This document shows, one piece after another, positions 49,552-57,713 of a DNA stretch of 64,000 bases; the first letter of the stretch is position 1; each line of letters starts with the position of its first letter. Under the pieces are notes generated by a model. That model was not told the origin of the DNA, searched no databases, and saw only the letters and a program-made list of their open reading frames with translations. Where the stretch lies: NCBI GenBank assembly GCA_946480445.1, contig CAMLJN010000015.1:35223-99222 (forward strand), written 5' to 3'. The position numbers and the translations under genes were made by a program. The DNA comes from an uncultured Buttiauxella sp. Lineage in GTDB: Bacteria > Pseudomonadota > Gammaproteobacteria > Enterobacterales > Enterobacteriaceae.

Positions 49552-51266
49552 CCGGGCTCCTTTTCGGGCGGAAGCCGCCAGAAATCATAAAAATTAAACC
49601 AGTCGAGGGGCGAACGCAGGGCATAGGCCTCAAGGCGTTCGGCATAACGGTCGACGGCCTGCTGTAGCGCCTGTTGACGGGTGGCACGCGGCAGGTCGAG
49701 GGGATCGGCAAATTCCTCCGCATGAATGCGCAACTTACCCTGCTCACGCAGCACCATCATTAAAATGACCGGACAGCGTAATGCGGCAGCGAGAATAAAC
49801 GGCCCCTGCGGGAAAGGCGCCTGCGCACCCATAAACTGGCTCCAGCATACGCGACGCTCGCCGCCGCGCTGCGGGTTAACGGCAATTCTGTCGCCAACGA
49901 TAGCCACCCACTCGCCCGCCTCAAGCTTTTCGCGCAGCATAATGGCCGTTTCAGGCCCTATATGTGTCACGGACAGCAGGTTAACCGCCGCCTGCGGGGC
50001 GATCTCTTCGACTATCTGTCTGAAGCGCTGCGCATGATCGGTAAAGACTAAGGCGTTAATGACCAGCCCGGCGTCGACCTGCGCCAGCGCCCTGCTGGCT
50101 TCAATATCCCCCAGATGCGCGGCCAGGATCAGCTTGCCGCCGCCCGGCTGAGGCTGCAAAACGTCGCGGCTGCCGGGCGCAAAGCCGATGTCGCGATCCC
50201 ACTTAATGTCTCCCCGCCAGGCGGCGATTTTATTGAGCATCGCGTCGCCGAAGCGTAAAAAGTGCCGGTAGCTGTTCAGCCCCGCGGGCAAAGCAATCTG
50301 CCTGATTTTCGCCTGCTGTTTAACACGGGAGAGCCACTGCCTTGAGGCACGACGCTGCGGGCGGCCCGTCAGCCACATCCAGGCCACCACAGGATACAGG
50401 AGGATCGTAAATGCGCCACGCCCCAGCATCGCATAGATACGGATCATAAGCCGCATTCCCGCCAGCCCCTTACGCTCCGGCACCTCAGCCCAGTGTGCGG
50501 CTTTGCGACGGCGGGTAAGCAGCGACGGAATACGCGGTAACATGCCGAAAAACAGGCGCGTGTGCATCCAGGAAATCCGCAGGTTGTCACGCAATCCGTC
50601 AAAGTGCGAAACACCGTCGGCAGGATAAATCACCCGGGTGCGCAGAAAGTGACTGTCGACGCCCGCCCAGTAAAGCCGCACCATGATTTCCGTATCGAAA
50701 TCCATGCGTTTTCCCGGCGGATGACGATCGATAACCGCAAGCGTGGCGGGCAAGGGATAAACCCGAAACCCGCACATGCTGTCTTTAAGCGCCAGCGAGA
50801 GTGTTTCAACCCACACCCAGACATGCGTGAGGTAGCGCCCGTAGAGCCGGGCCTTAGGAACGGACTCATCATATTCAGGCTGGCCGGAAATCAGCTTTTC
50901 GGGATGACGCTGCGCCGCGTCCAGAAAGCGCGGAAGATCTTCGATGCAGTGTTGCCCGTCGGCGTCGAGCTGCACGGCATGGCTGAAACCTGCCTTGCGG
51001 GCAGCCTGTAAACCGGCGATTACCGCCTGCCCTTTGCCGCCGTTTTCCGGCAAACGCACAAGCGTTATACCGCGCAGGGTTGCCGTAAGGCACTCTAGCT
51101 GCTGCGCCGTCGCCCGATCGCTGCCGTCATCCACAAGGATACAGGGCAGCTGAAACGGCGCCAGCCGGGCCAGCACGCCGGGCAGCATCGCGCCGTGGTT
51201 ATAACAGGGGATCACCACACAGGGCTGAAACACAGCGGTTTTCCCGCACGAAACGTTCAGGGACAT
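49545..51266 (-). CDS. apeJ: GT2 glycosyltransferase / acyltransferase fusion ApeJ
   Basis: This 573-residue two-domain protein begins with a GT2 glycosyltransferase (residues about 10-230), with CVVIPCYNHGAMLPGVLARL, LVDDGSDRA and QLDADGQH. It ends with a lysophospholipid-acyltransferase-like domain (about 290-560, AAHLGDIEASRALAQVDAG) of the HtrB/LPLAT kind. Such a fusion could attach a sugar and an acyl chain to the APE lipid head. It overlaps apeI by ten bases. Confidence 0.9.
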   Translation of the reverse strand: MSLNVSCGKTAVFQPCVVIPCYNHGAMLPGVLARLAPFQLPCILVDDGSDRATAQQLECLTATLRGITLVRLPENGGKGQAVIAGLQAARKAGFSHAVQLDADGQHCIEDLPRFLDAAQRHPEKLISGQPEYDESVPKARLYGRYLTHVWVWVETLSLALKDSMCGFRVYPLPATLAVIDRHPPGKRMDFDTEIMVRLYWAGVDSHFLRTRVIYPADGVSHFDGLRDNLRISWMHTRLFFGMLPRIPSLLTRRRKAAHWAEVPERKGLAGMRLMIRIYAMLGRGAFTILLYPVVAWMWLTGRPQRRASRQWLSRVKQQAKIRQIALPAGLNSYRHFLRFGDAMLNKIAAWRGDIKWDRDIGFAPGSRDVLQPQPGGGKLILAAHLGDIEASRALAQVDAGLVINALVFTDHAQRFRQIVEEIAPQAAVNLLSVTHIGPETAIMLREKLEAGEWVAIVGDRIAVNPQRGGERRVCWSQFMGAQAPFPQGPFILAAALRCPVILMMVLREQGKLRIHAEEFADPLDLPRATRQQALQQAVDRYAERLEAYALRSPLDWFNFYDFWRLPPEKEPGC

Positions 51267-51607
51267 AGTTTGATTTTCCCGCTGCCTGCGGGCAGCCTGG
51301 CATCAGCTTCCAGCAAGGTATACTCAAAGCGGAGCGAGCTGCGCGCGTTGTCCCAGCTTAAAGTCAGCTCAAGCAGACTTTCCGGCAGTACCGGACGCTG
51401 AAATTTTACGTTCTCAATGGCGCTAAACCGCCTGTCCGGTGCCAGCTCCGCACCGAATGCCATAACCCAGTCGAGCTGGGCCACACCGGGCAGAAGCGGC
51501 TGGACGGGAAAATGCCCCTGAAACCAGCCTAGCGTTGCCGGGACAAACAGGTGCAGGCATAGCTGGTTTTCTGTCGGCCGCGTACGCCTTACTTCAATGG
51601 GGTTCAT
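51257..51607 (-). CDS. apeI: APE hotdog-fold dehydratase ApeI
   Basis: The start at 51607 (MNPIEVRRTRPTENQLCLHL) gives a 116-residue FabZ-like hotdog protein with the catalytic motif GHFPVQPLLPGVAQLDW. The longer frame to 51706 lies inside apeH and reads unconserved residues. It probably dehydrates the beta-hydroxyacyl-ACP intermediate. It overlaps apeH by 14 bases. Confidence 0.88.
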   Translation of the reverse strand: MNPIEVRRTRPTENQLCLHLFVPATLGWFQGHFPVQPLLPGVAQLDWVMAFGAELAPDRRFSAIENVKFQRPVLPESLLELTLSWDNARSSLRFEYTLLEADARLPAGSGKIKLCP

Positions 51608-52922
51608 GAAATAATTCCTGTAATTGCGCCCAGTCCCTTTTGCTCTGGCTGTTGAGGGGAATACGCTCAACAAAACGCCAGTAGCGAGGTATAGCCACGG
51701 GTTCAAGCCACTGACGTAGCGCCTCGCGCCAGAGCCGCTGATATTTTGCGCTTCGCATCGCGGATTCGCACACCACTACGGCGCCGGGCGTCGTTCGGCC
51801 CCTCCGGGTAACGGGAATCGCCACCGCATCCAGTATGCCGGGTAACGCCATCAGACGACGTTCGACCTCGCTTAGCGAGACACGTTTTTCCTCAAGTTTG
51901 ATAATGCGATCGCGACGCCCGAGCAGCCTGAACTTGCCCTGTCCGGTAAAGGCGAGATTATCATCAAGCCCGCATTCTCCGCCGAATATCAAAGGAGAAC
52001 GTACCTGCCAGCCGCTCGCCTGCGCGATAAATTCAACCGCCGGGAAAGGCTGCCACGGCGCAGCCGCTCGCAGATGTTCGCGCCAGGCAAGCACACCCGT
52101 TTCCGTTGTGCCATAGATTTCACTAACCGCTATTCCCAGCCAGTCCCTCACGCGCTGCGCGGTTGTTTCATCCAGCAGGCCGGCCGCAGAAATTGTTTTA
52201 CGGCATGGCGGAGCGGGCAGATTGCTATCCAGTCGTTTAAGAAAAGCCGGGCTGCTGATAAACAGCAGCGGATGCTTCGTTTGCCCGGCAAGCTGTTCGG
52301 GGACATAAATCATCGACGCCGCGCAGGCTAAGCCCAGCGCCATCGGCAGCATAATGCGAAACGTCAGCCCGTACAGATGCTGGTGGCTGACTGAGGCCAC
52401 CACGCGGCAGCCGCAAAGTTCACTTCCCCAAAGCCCGGCAAGCCAGGCACTCTCGGTGTTCAGGGCGGAGATCGTTTTGAAGACCTGGGCAGGCTCCCCG
52501 GTTGACCCGGAGGTAAACAGCACTAAACCTGCATTCTGCGCAACCGGCGGCAAGGTCGCAACAGGTTGAATCGGGAGAGATTGCGGGTTGATTACCGTGC
52601 AGCCAGGGTCGATCGGCAAATCTGTTATCACCGCGTCAAACATGGCCCGCTGCTCACGCAGCTGCGTTTCCCGGCAATGCCCCGGCAGAACCGGCGTTTT
52701 ACCGGCATGAAGCGTGGCAAGCAGAGCGACGATAAATCCGTAGCCGTTCTCAAAACATAGCGCCCAGCGCCCGGCCTGATGCTTGATCAGTTCGCTATAC
52801 AAACTGTGGACATCCTGCACCAGTCTCGCCTGCGTCCACACCTTATCGCCGTCAAACGCCACAATATGGTCAGCTTTTCGCGCCGCACTCAGCCACTCAT
52901 TAAGCGGCAGGATCTTATTCAT
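51594..52922 (-). CDS. apeH: APE AMP-ligase (aryl-CoA/ACP synthetase) ApeH
   Basis: This 442-residue ANL-family adenylating enzyme has LVLFTSGSTGEPAQVFKT (ATP loop), EIYGTTETGVLAWRE and the C-terminal LLGRRDRIIKLEEKRVSLSE hinge. It is likely to activate a 4-hydroxybenzoate-type starter and load it onto an APE carrier protein. It is shorter than typical acyl-CoA synthetases (over 500). It lies between apeG and apeI with overlaps at both ends. Confidence 0.9.
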   Translation of the reverse strand: MNKILPLNEWLSAARKADHIVAFDGDKVWTQARLVQDVHSLYSELIKHQAGRWALCFENGYGFIVALLATLHAGKTPVLPGHCRETQLREQRAMFDAVITDLPIDPGCTVINPQSLPIQPVATLPPVAQNAGLVLFTSGSTGEPAQVFKTISALNTESAWLAGLWGSELCGCRVVASVSHQHLYGLTFRIMLPMALGLACAASMIYVPEQLAGQTKHPLLFISSPAFLKRLDSNLPAPPCRKTISAAGLLDETTAQRVRDWLGIAVSEIYGTTETGVLAWREHLRAAAPWQPFPAVEFIAQASGWQVRSPLIFGGECGLDDNLAFTGQGKFRLLGRRDRIIKLEEKRVSLSEVERRLMALPGILDAVAIPVTRRGRTTPGAVVVCESAMRSAKYQRLWREALRQWLEPVAIPRYWRFVERIPLNSQSKRDWAQLQELFHEPH

Positions 52923-53490
52923 GACGACCCTTTACGCGCTGACGAACCAGCCATTCACCGACAAACAATGCCCCCATCAGACAATAGCTAAACATACCGT
53001 TCCACAGCGTCCAGAGATGAATATTCCCGTGCAGGCTGGTCCAGGCAGAGACGGCGCCGTTGAGGACAAAAAAGCTGCACCATAGCTGGGTAACGCGCCG
53101 GGTATAGCGCACGGCCGCCGGGGAGAGTTCGCCCTCACGCCAGCGAGCCAGGCGTTCAATAACAGACATACGGCTGAATAAAGAGCCGCCAAATAAAGCG
53201 AGCATCACGAGATTAACCACCAGGGGATACCACAGCAGCAATTGTGCCTCGCGCAGCCAGACGCTGCACAGCGTAAGGACTGCACCGACTCCCGCCAGCC
53301 CCTGAGCGGCGCGAGTTAGCGCCCCCGTTTTGCCACGTAATGCGGCAAGCCGCAGCATAAACAAAACGGCCAGCAGCGGCAGCAGAAGCTGATAGTGTGG
53401 CCGGGTTAACGCCAGCCAGACAGCAAAAGGCCAGCCGACGACGGCCAGCCCTCCGGCAAGCGTTAACCCCCTGGCAGCCCAGCCGCGCAT
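52915..53490 (-). CDS. apeG: Integral membrane protein ApeG (COG4648-like)
   Basis: This 191-residue protein has about six hydrophobic segments (e.g. LTLAGGLAVVGWPFAVWLAL and YPLVVNLVMLALFGGSLF). It has no recognised catalytic motif. Its place between the carrier proteins and the AMP-ligase is constant in APE clusters. The function is unknown. Confidence 0.85.
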   Translation of the reverse strand: MRGWAARGLTLAGGLAVVGWPFAVWLALTRPHYQLLLPLLAVLFMLRLAALRGKTGALTRAAQGLAGVGAVLTLCSVWLREAQLLLWYPLVVNLVMLALFGGSLFSRMSVIERLARWREGELSPAAVRYTRRVTQLWCSFFVLNGAVSAWTSLHGNIHLWTLWNGMFSYCLMGALFVGEWLVRQRVKGRHE

Positions 53491-53738
53491 CAGGACTCTT
53501 GTTGCAGCCGTTCTACCGCATCCACTACGTCCTGCACGGTGCGTACCGCTTTAAAATCTTCCGGCTTAATTTTCTTGCCGCTGCGTTTTTGCAGGTGAAC
53601 AACCATGTCCACCGCATCAATGCTGTCGAGATCCAAATCTTCATACAGGCGTGACTCCGGCTTAATCTGTTCCGCGTCCAGCTCGAACAGTTTCACCAGT
53701 AATCCGGTCACTTCCTGATAAATCGTTTCGTTCTTCAT
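53490..53738 (-). CDS. apeF: APE acyl carrier protein ApeF
   Basis: This 82-residue acyl carrier protein has the phosphopantetheine Ser in EDLDLDSIDAVDMVVHLQ (about residue 38). It is separate from fatty acid ACP and presumably modified by the cluster's own PPTase. It abuts apeG (shared base) and is 23 bases after apeE. Confidence 0.93.
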   Translation of the reverse strand: MKNETIYQEVTGLLVKLFELDAEQIKPESRLYEDLDLDSIDAVDMVVHLQKRSGKKIKPEDFKAVRTVQDVVDAVERLQQES

Positions 53739-53761
53739 CTCTTGCTCTTTCTTTGGGTCAT

Positions 53762-54034
53762 TCAGGCGCCGAGCGCCGGATTCAGGCTCGCAATAAAAGC
53801 GGCCAGCGTCGCCACGGAGTAAAAATGCTGGCGCAGGGTTTCGTTTTCAGCAGATAACACCACGCCATAGCGTTTCTTTACGCTCAGCCCCAGCTCGAGC
53901 GCGTCAATGGAGTCCAGGCCAAGGCCGTCTTCACCGAACAAAGGGGCTTCGCTGTCAATCTCGTCCACGCTAAGATCTTCAAGGTTTAACGTGTCGATAA
54001 TCAATTGTTTTATCTCGTTTTGTAGAGCTTCCAT
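53762..54034 (-). CDS. apeE: APE acyl carrier protein ApeE
   Basis: This second acyl carrier protein (90 residues) has the attachment Ser in LFGEDGLGLDSIDALELGLS (about residue 40). Two carrier proteins are typical of APE type II systems, one for initiation and one for elongation. It lies 15 bases after apeD. Confidence 0.93.
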   Translation of the reverse strand: MEALQNEIKQLIIDTLNLEDLSVDEIDSEAPLFGEDGLGLDSIDALELGLSVKKRYGVVLSAENETLRQHFYSVATLAAFIASLNPALGA

Positions 54035-54049
54035 ATGGGCATCCGGGTC

Positions 54050-54832
54050 TTAACGGGGATCAGGAACCAGTTCCTGACGTAAATAGTGGCTCAGGCGACG
54101 AGCCGCCAGGGCCGGAGACTCGTCCTGTGAAGTTATAAAATCCCGGCTCTCAATGCGCTGCTGCACGCGCAGAGTCAGCATCGGCTTGCGCGTCGGGATC
54201 TGGTACCAGCGGCTTTGCTTATCCAGGTAACGCTGGTCGCTATGAATATGCACGACGCGCAAAGGACAGCCGCTGCGCACGGCAAGCTGTGCCGCACCAC
54301 GCTGGATAACCAGGGGTTCCCCGGGGCGGGTTCGCGTTCCTTCCGGGAAAATCAGAATGCTCTCTCCTGCGGCTAAGCGGCGCTGGCTTTCGGGGAGGAG
54401 TGTTTCCCCCTGGCTGTTAACCAGATAGTCCGCCGCGCGAATGACGCCTGCAAAACAAGGATTTTTCACCAGGCTTGCTTTGACCAGGCAGCCAATATCC
54501 GGCGCGCGGGAGGCGATAAGCACATAATCCAGCAGCGTAGGATGGTTCGCCACGACCAGACAGCCCTTATCGCAGCGCAGCTTGTCCGTGCCGCTGAACC
54601 TGTAATCAAAAACGCCCAGAAAGCGCCCAATCCGCAGGAAGAGTCGGAAACTTGCCGAGATACTGCGCCGGGCTAACATCCGCCGTTTATCCCCATCGCG
54701 CACGGTTATCAGCAGCAAATTAAACCACAGCAGGGACAGCGCCAGGCCGCCGCTGCCAAAAAGAATAAACAGCCACCCGGTCATGACAACACGCCAGCAC
54801 CAGTTTAGACGAGCCGCGAGGCTATGCCACAT
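54050..54832 (-). CDS. apeD: 1-acylglycerol-3-phosphate-type acyltransferase ApeD
   Basis: The ATG at 54832 (MWHSLAARLNWCWRVVMTGW) gives 260 residues. The longer frame to 54961 is a shadow of apeC. The PlsC-type motifs are VVANHPTLLDYVLI (NHxxxxD) and LIFPEGTRTRPGE (FPEGTR), with two N-terminal TM helices. It probably acylates a glycerol-type part of the APE lipid. It overlaps apeC by 11 bases. Confidence 0.9.
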   Translation of the reverse strand: MWHSLAARLNWCWRVVMTGWLFILFGSGGLALSLLWFNLLLITVRDGDKRRMLARRSISASFRLFLRIGRFLGVFDYRFSGTDKLRCDKGCLVVANHPTLLDYVLIASRAPDIGCLVKASLVKNPCFAGVIRAADYLVNSQGETLLPESQRRLAAGESILIFPEGTRTRPGEPLVIQRGAAQLAVRSGCPLRVVHIHSDQRYLDKQSRWYQIPTRKPMLTLRVQQRIESRDFITSQDESPALAARRLSHYLRQELVPDPR

Positions 54833-55553
54833 GAGGACGAACCCACTGCCAGCGCAGCCTTTCGCCGGTAAGCGTGAAGGCCGAAGCCTCGCTAAGCCAG
54901 GCGTGGAGAAAAGCAAGACTTTGCGGCAGCACGGCTTCTGCTTCTTGCTGCGCGGGTCCACTTTCTACCTGCAACTGCGTACCTGCTTCCAGCAGCAGCG
55001 CTACCGCAAACGGAAAGGCTTCCGGCTCCTGCTGCAAATATGGCTGATAAAATTCGGGGATAGCGCCGTCAAAATCGACTATCAGCACGCGCTGATAGCC
55101 TGCGTGGTGGAAAGCGGCCACTTCAACCAGCGCCTGCCCGAAAGTATCGCGTCCTGCGGAAACGGAAGAAGATACCAAAGGCTTTTTTGCCGCAATAGTC
55201 GCGCAGCCCACCGCCGCGTTATGAACGGACATGGCGAAATCAGTCGGCGAAACAGGCTGTTTTTCAGCAAGCTTTGTCAGAATAGTAAAGTTGCGTTCCA
55301 GCTCGCCGTGACGGCTGGCAAAGACCAGCGCATCAGCCTGCTGGCGGGCAAGCACCGCCAGCGCGCACTCCACGGCGAGACGGCTGCCGGACGCCAGGCG
55401 GCGGGCAGTCATCATCGGTAAATGGGTACATTTTGCTATTCCGGCTGCCACATCGACAGCCGGAGGCCGGTTTCCCCAGGCCATCCACTGCTCCGCTGCG
55501 GATAAACCGGGAGCGCAGGCCTGCCAGTCGACAAGGTTAAAGGCTAACTTCAT
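54822..55553 (-). CDS. apeC: Ketosynthase chain-length-factor-like protein ApeC
   Basis: The ATG at 55553 (MKLAFNLVDWQACAPG) gives 243 residues; an ATG at 55565 is a possible alternative. The thiolase-fold half-protein resembles the N-terminal ketosynthase domain (VFASRHGELERNFTILTKLA), but the nucleophile Cys is absent (SSSVSAGRDTFGQAL instead of the TACSS type). It is therefore a chain-length factor partnering ApeO. It is the first readable gene of the 17-gene operon. Confidence 0.88.
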   Translation of the reverse strand: MKLAFNLVDWQACAPGLSAAEQWMAWGNRPPAVDVAAGIAKCTHLPMMTARRLASGSRLAVECALAVLARQQADALVFASRHGELERNFTILTKLAEKQPVSPTDFAMSVHNAAVGCATIAAKKPLVSSSVSAGRDTFGQALVEVAAFHHAGYQRVLIVDFDGAIPEFYQPYLQQEPEAFPFAVALLLEAGTQLQVESGPAQQEAEAVLPQSLAFLHAWLSEASAFTLTGERLRWQWVRPHVA

Positions 55554-55771
55554 TCTCGCTACCATCGTTCTTATGCTGCGGCCTGCATATATAGCTTTTT
55601 TCAGTTGACGCAGGCTATAGAATAACTCTCAATCCAGTCGGCCAGGGGTCAGAGAAGCTATTTTTTCGTCGCAAAGCATGCGGCGGCGCAGAATAGTAAC
55701 AAAACCAGCGATGAAATAAATCACCAGGTAGAAAAACTCATGGCCTGACCGCTAAGACCAGGCCATCGTTC
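55554..55771. other. Spacer upstream of apeC
   Basis: This 218-base region lies between ymdA (whose 3' end it joins) and the ape operon. On the minus strand a 31-codon open frame from a GTG at 55724 to a TGA at 55629 reads VIYFIAGFVTILRRRM and onward, a TM-like stretch followed by basic residues. It has no good ribosome site and is not annotated as a gene here. No clear promoter hexamers for apeC were seen. Confidence 0.45.
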
Positions 55772-56083
55772 TCACTGGTAGGTCACATCCATTATCGCCA
55801 GGCGGCGCTGTGGATCGAGGTAACGAACGGAGGTATGGATGAGGGAATCGCTGTGTAGGGTGTAATTTTCCAGCTGGCTGAGGGCAACATTGTAGATTGC
55901 TGGTTTTCCGTCTTTAGAGCAGGCAATGCTGACTTTCTGATCCAGCGTCTTAAAATTACATCCTCCCTCGACAATCTCCCCTCTGAAGTGAATCACGCCG
56001 CCATCAGTGCCAGCCTGAGCTGGGGGAGAGAGTATCGCCAGTGCTGTAACACATAATAATTTCTTCAACGTCGATGTCATCAC
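55772..56083 (-). CDS. ymdA: Fimbrial-like secreted protein YmdA
   Basis: This 103-residue protein has a Sec signal (MMTSTLKKLLCVTALAILS, cleavage near AQA-G). The mature part, GGVIHFRGEIVEGGCNF and a later Cys in VSIACSKDG, has the spaced Cys pair of type 1 fimbrin domains. It matches E. coli YmdA, which lies just downstream of csgC. The start is a GTG at 56083 (GAGGAG eight bases upstream) or the next ATG at 56080. Its function is unknown. Confidence 0.8.
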   Translation of the reverse strand: MMTSTLKKLLCVTALAILSPPAQAGTDGGVIHFRGEIVEGGCNFKTLDQKVSIACSKDGKPAIYNVALSQLENYTLHSDSLIHTSVRYLDPQRRLAIMDVTYQ

Positions 56084-56235
56084 GATCTGTACTCCTCAAA
56101 TTCAGTCTGTATGAGGGTTATCGGCAAATAACGTCTGCACTACAATTAAACATTGGTATACAGGTCACATATTCACAACACGGCGGCCATAATATTTCCC
56201 ACAGGCCAGCGACAGCGCACGCCATCAGGCCCCTG

Positions 56236-56565
56236 TTATCGCAGACCAGATGCAGTCCACTGCTGCTGAAGATTAATGTCCTGACCATCAGTAAGCGTGA
56301 CCCTGAGGGTCACGCTGTCACCGGGATCGATATTCAGGCTCAGACTGGCGAGTTTTTTTGCCTCGTTTGCCTTGATAGCCACGCTGGATTGCTGGCGGCT
56401 GGTGCTCTGCCCGGACGTACCTGAACGCGTTGCCGCGAGCGTCATCAGGCACTGACAGTCGACGCTCAGCGTGGCAACGGGTGTAATAGTGTATCTGGCC
56501 CCCTGCTTTTGGGTGTCGAAGGTCAGCTGGTTCGCAAGCGCCGCCAGCAAAATTAAGGTATGCAT
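56236..56565 (-). CDS. csgC: Curli assembly inhibitor CsgC
   Basis: CsgC is a small periplasmic protein that prevents premature CsgA amyloid formation. It is 109 residues long (E. coli 110), with a short signal MHTLILLAALAN and a single Ig-like beta-domain. The family CxC is present as VDCQCLM. It is separated from csgA by an intrinsic terminator at 56579-56607, which should limit csgC expression relative to the major subunit. Confidence 0.93.
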   Translation of the reverse strand: MHTLILLAALANQLTFDTQKQGARYTITPVATLSVDCQCLMTLAATRSGTSGQSTSRQQSSVAIKANEAKKLASLSLNIDPGDSVTLRVTLTDGQDINLQQQWTASGLR

Positions 56566-56578
56566 AGCTTCCTCCAGT

Positions 56579-56607
56579 AAAAAAAACAGGGCCCAGGCCC
56601 TGTTTTA
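56579..56607 (-). terminator. csgBA terminator before csgC
   Basis: On the minus strand, AAACAGGGCC pairs with GGCCCTGTTT, followed by a run of U. The loop is very small and the stem strong. It lies between csgA and csgC and probably terminates most csgBA transcripts. Confidence 0.88.
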
Positions 56608-56652
56608 GTCTTGCAGATAAAGAAGGAAAAGCGTGGTAGCGCGACGCCTTAC

Positions 56653-57087
56653 TTAGTACTGGGAAGCGCTCGCATGGTTACCAAAGCCAACCTGGGTCAC
56701 GTTGACATGGGAGCCAGATGCGGTCTGGTCAACCACCGCGCCGTTGTTGCCCCCAAACTGATGTACGGTGACATCAGACTGTTTGCCATTCCACTGGTCG
56801 ATGGTGGCGTTATTCGCAAACCCATTTTGCAGAAGTTCAATGGAACTTTGATCGGAACCCTGGCCCACATCAGCGCCGTTCGCCCCGCCCAGCTGTTTAA
56901 TATCGGTAATAGAGTCTTTAGCGTCAGATTGCAGTGCCGTCGCGTTATTACCGCCCCCGGCCTGATAAATTTTCAGGGTTGAATTTTCATTTGCTTGTGG
57001 GAAACCGCCACCGCCGCCATACCCATTTGCCAGTGCGCCACCGGAAACAACCAACGCTGCTAATGCTGCCACTTTGAAAAGATTCAT
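56653..57087 (-). CDS. csgA: Curlin major subunit CsgA
   Basis: CsgA is the main amyloid subunit of curli, secreted through CsgG and nucleated by CsgB. The start at 57087 (MNLFKVAALAALVVSGGALA signal) gives 144 residues against 151 in E. coli. A glycine-rich N-terminus (NGYGGGGGFPQ) precedes five repeats with the Ser-x5-Gln-x4-Asn-x5-Gln pattern, e.g. STLKIYQAGGGNNATALQ and SHVNVTQVGFGNHASASQ. The GGGGG site fixes the start, and the frame up to 57123 is upstream noise. It follows csgB by 48 bases. Confidence 0.96.
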   Translation of the reverse strand: MNLFKVAALAALVVSGGALANGYGGGGGFPQANENSTLKIYQAGGGNNATALQSDAKDSITDIKQLGGANGADVGQGSDQSSIELLQNGFANNATIDQWNGKQSDVTVHQFGGNNGAVVDQTASGSHVNVTQVGFGNHASASQY

Positions 57088-57135
57088 GGTGAAACCCCCA
57101 TCGGATTGAGAATTTAAGCCCAAATGATTTGTGTA

Positions 57136-57591
57136 TTATCGTTGGATAACACGAACCGCCATTTGTGACTGTTTCTGCACGACAACTGCTGTTTTCTGCG
57201 TACCCGTCTGGATAATGCTTGCCTTGTTACCTGCGCCCTGCTGGATAATTAAGGCGGCATTGCCAGAATTTGTTTGCTTAATGTCCGCATCATTCGCACT
57301 GCCCGTTTGCGAAATATAAGCAAGATTGTAACTTCCTGATTGGTCGACGGTTGCGCGATTACCACTCCCATTCTGGGCGATCTCCGCGGCCTGTCTGGCT
57401 CCCTGCTGCCTGACGTCGGCATTATTATTACCGCCGTACTGGCCAATAATGGCTGCCTGATTAAAAGATGCTTTGCTTAATTCATTGACGGCAAAGTTAT
57501 ACTCTGAAGCGGCTAGATCGGGCCCCGCCGCTATCACATAACCAGGCGCACCCAGCAATGCTAACACCATAAATAACGATCTGTTTTTCAT
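57136..57591 (-). CDS. csgB: Curli nucleator CsgB
   Basis: CsgB is the minor curli subunit that nucleates CsgA on the outer membrane. The start at 57591 gives 151 residues, as in E. coli, with signal MKNRSLFMVLALLGAPGYVI. Five curlin repeats follow (e.g. SYNLAYISQTGSANDADIKQ), and the C-terminal repeat ending VVVQKQSQMAVRVIQR anchors CsgB. The frame to 57639 is not conserved. It is the first gene of csgBAC. Confidence 0.95.
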   Translation of the reverse strand: MKNRSLFMVLALLGAPGYVIAAGPDLAASEYNFAVNELSKASFNQAAIIGQYGGNNNADVRQQGARQAAEIAQNGSGNRATVDQSGSYNLAYISQTGSANDADIKQTNSGNAALIIQQGAGNKASIIQTGTQKTAVVVQKQSQMAVRVIQR

Positions 57592-57713
57592 GTTGTCACC
57601 CTGGACCTGGATGCAGCCAGGTAAATAGATGAAGAGCAATTTATTGTTAACGCAACCAGGAAAAAGTTATTGCTGCGTTACGGAGATGAGTATGTCTGGC
57701 GAAACATTTTAAA

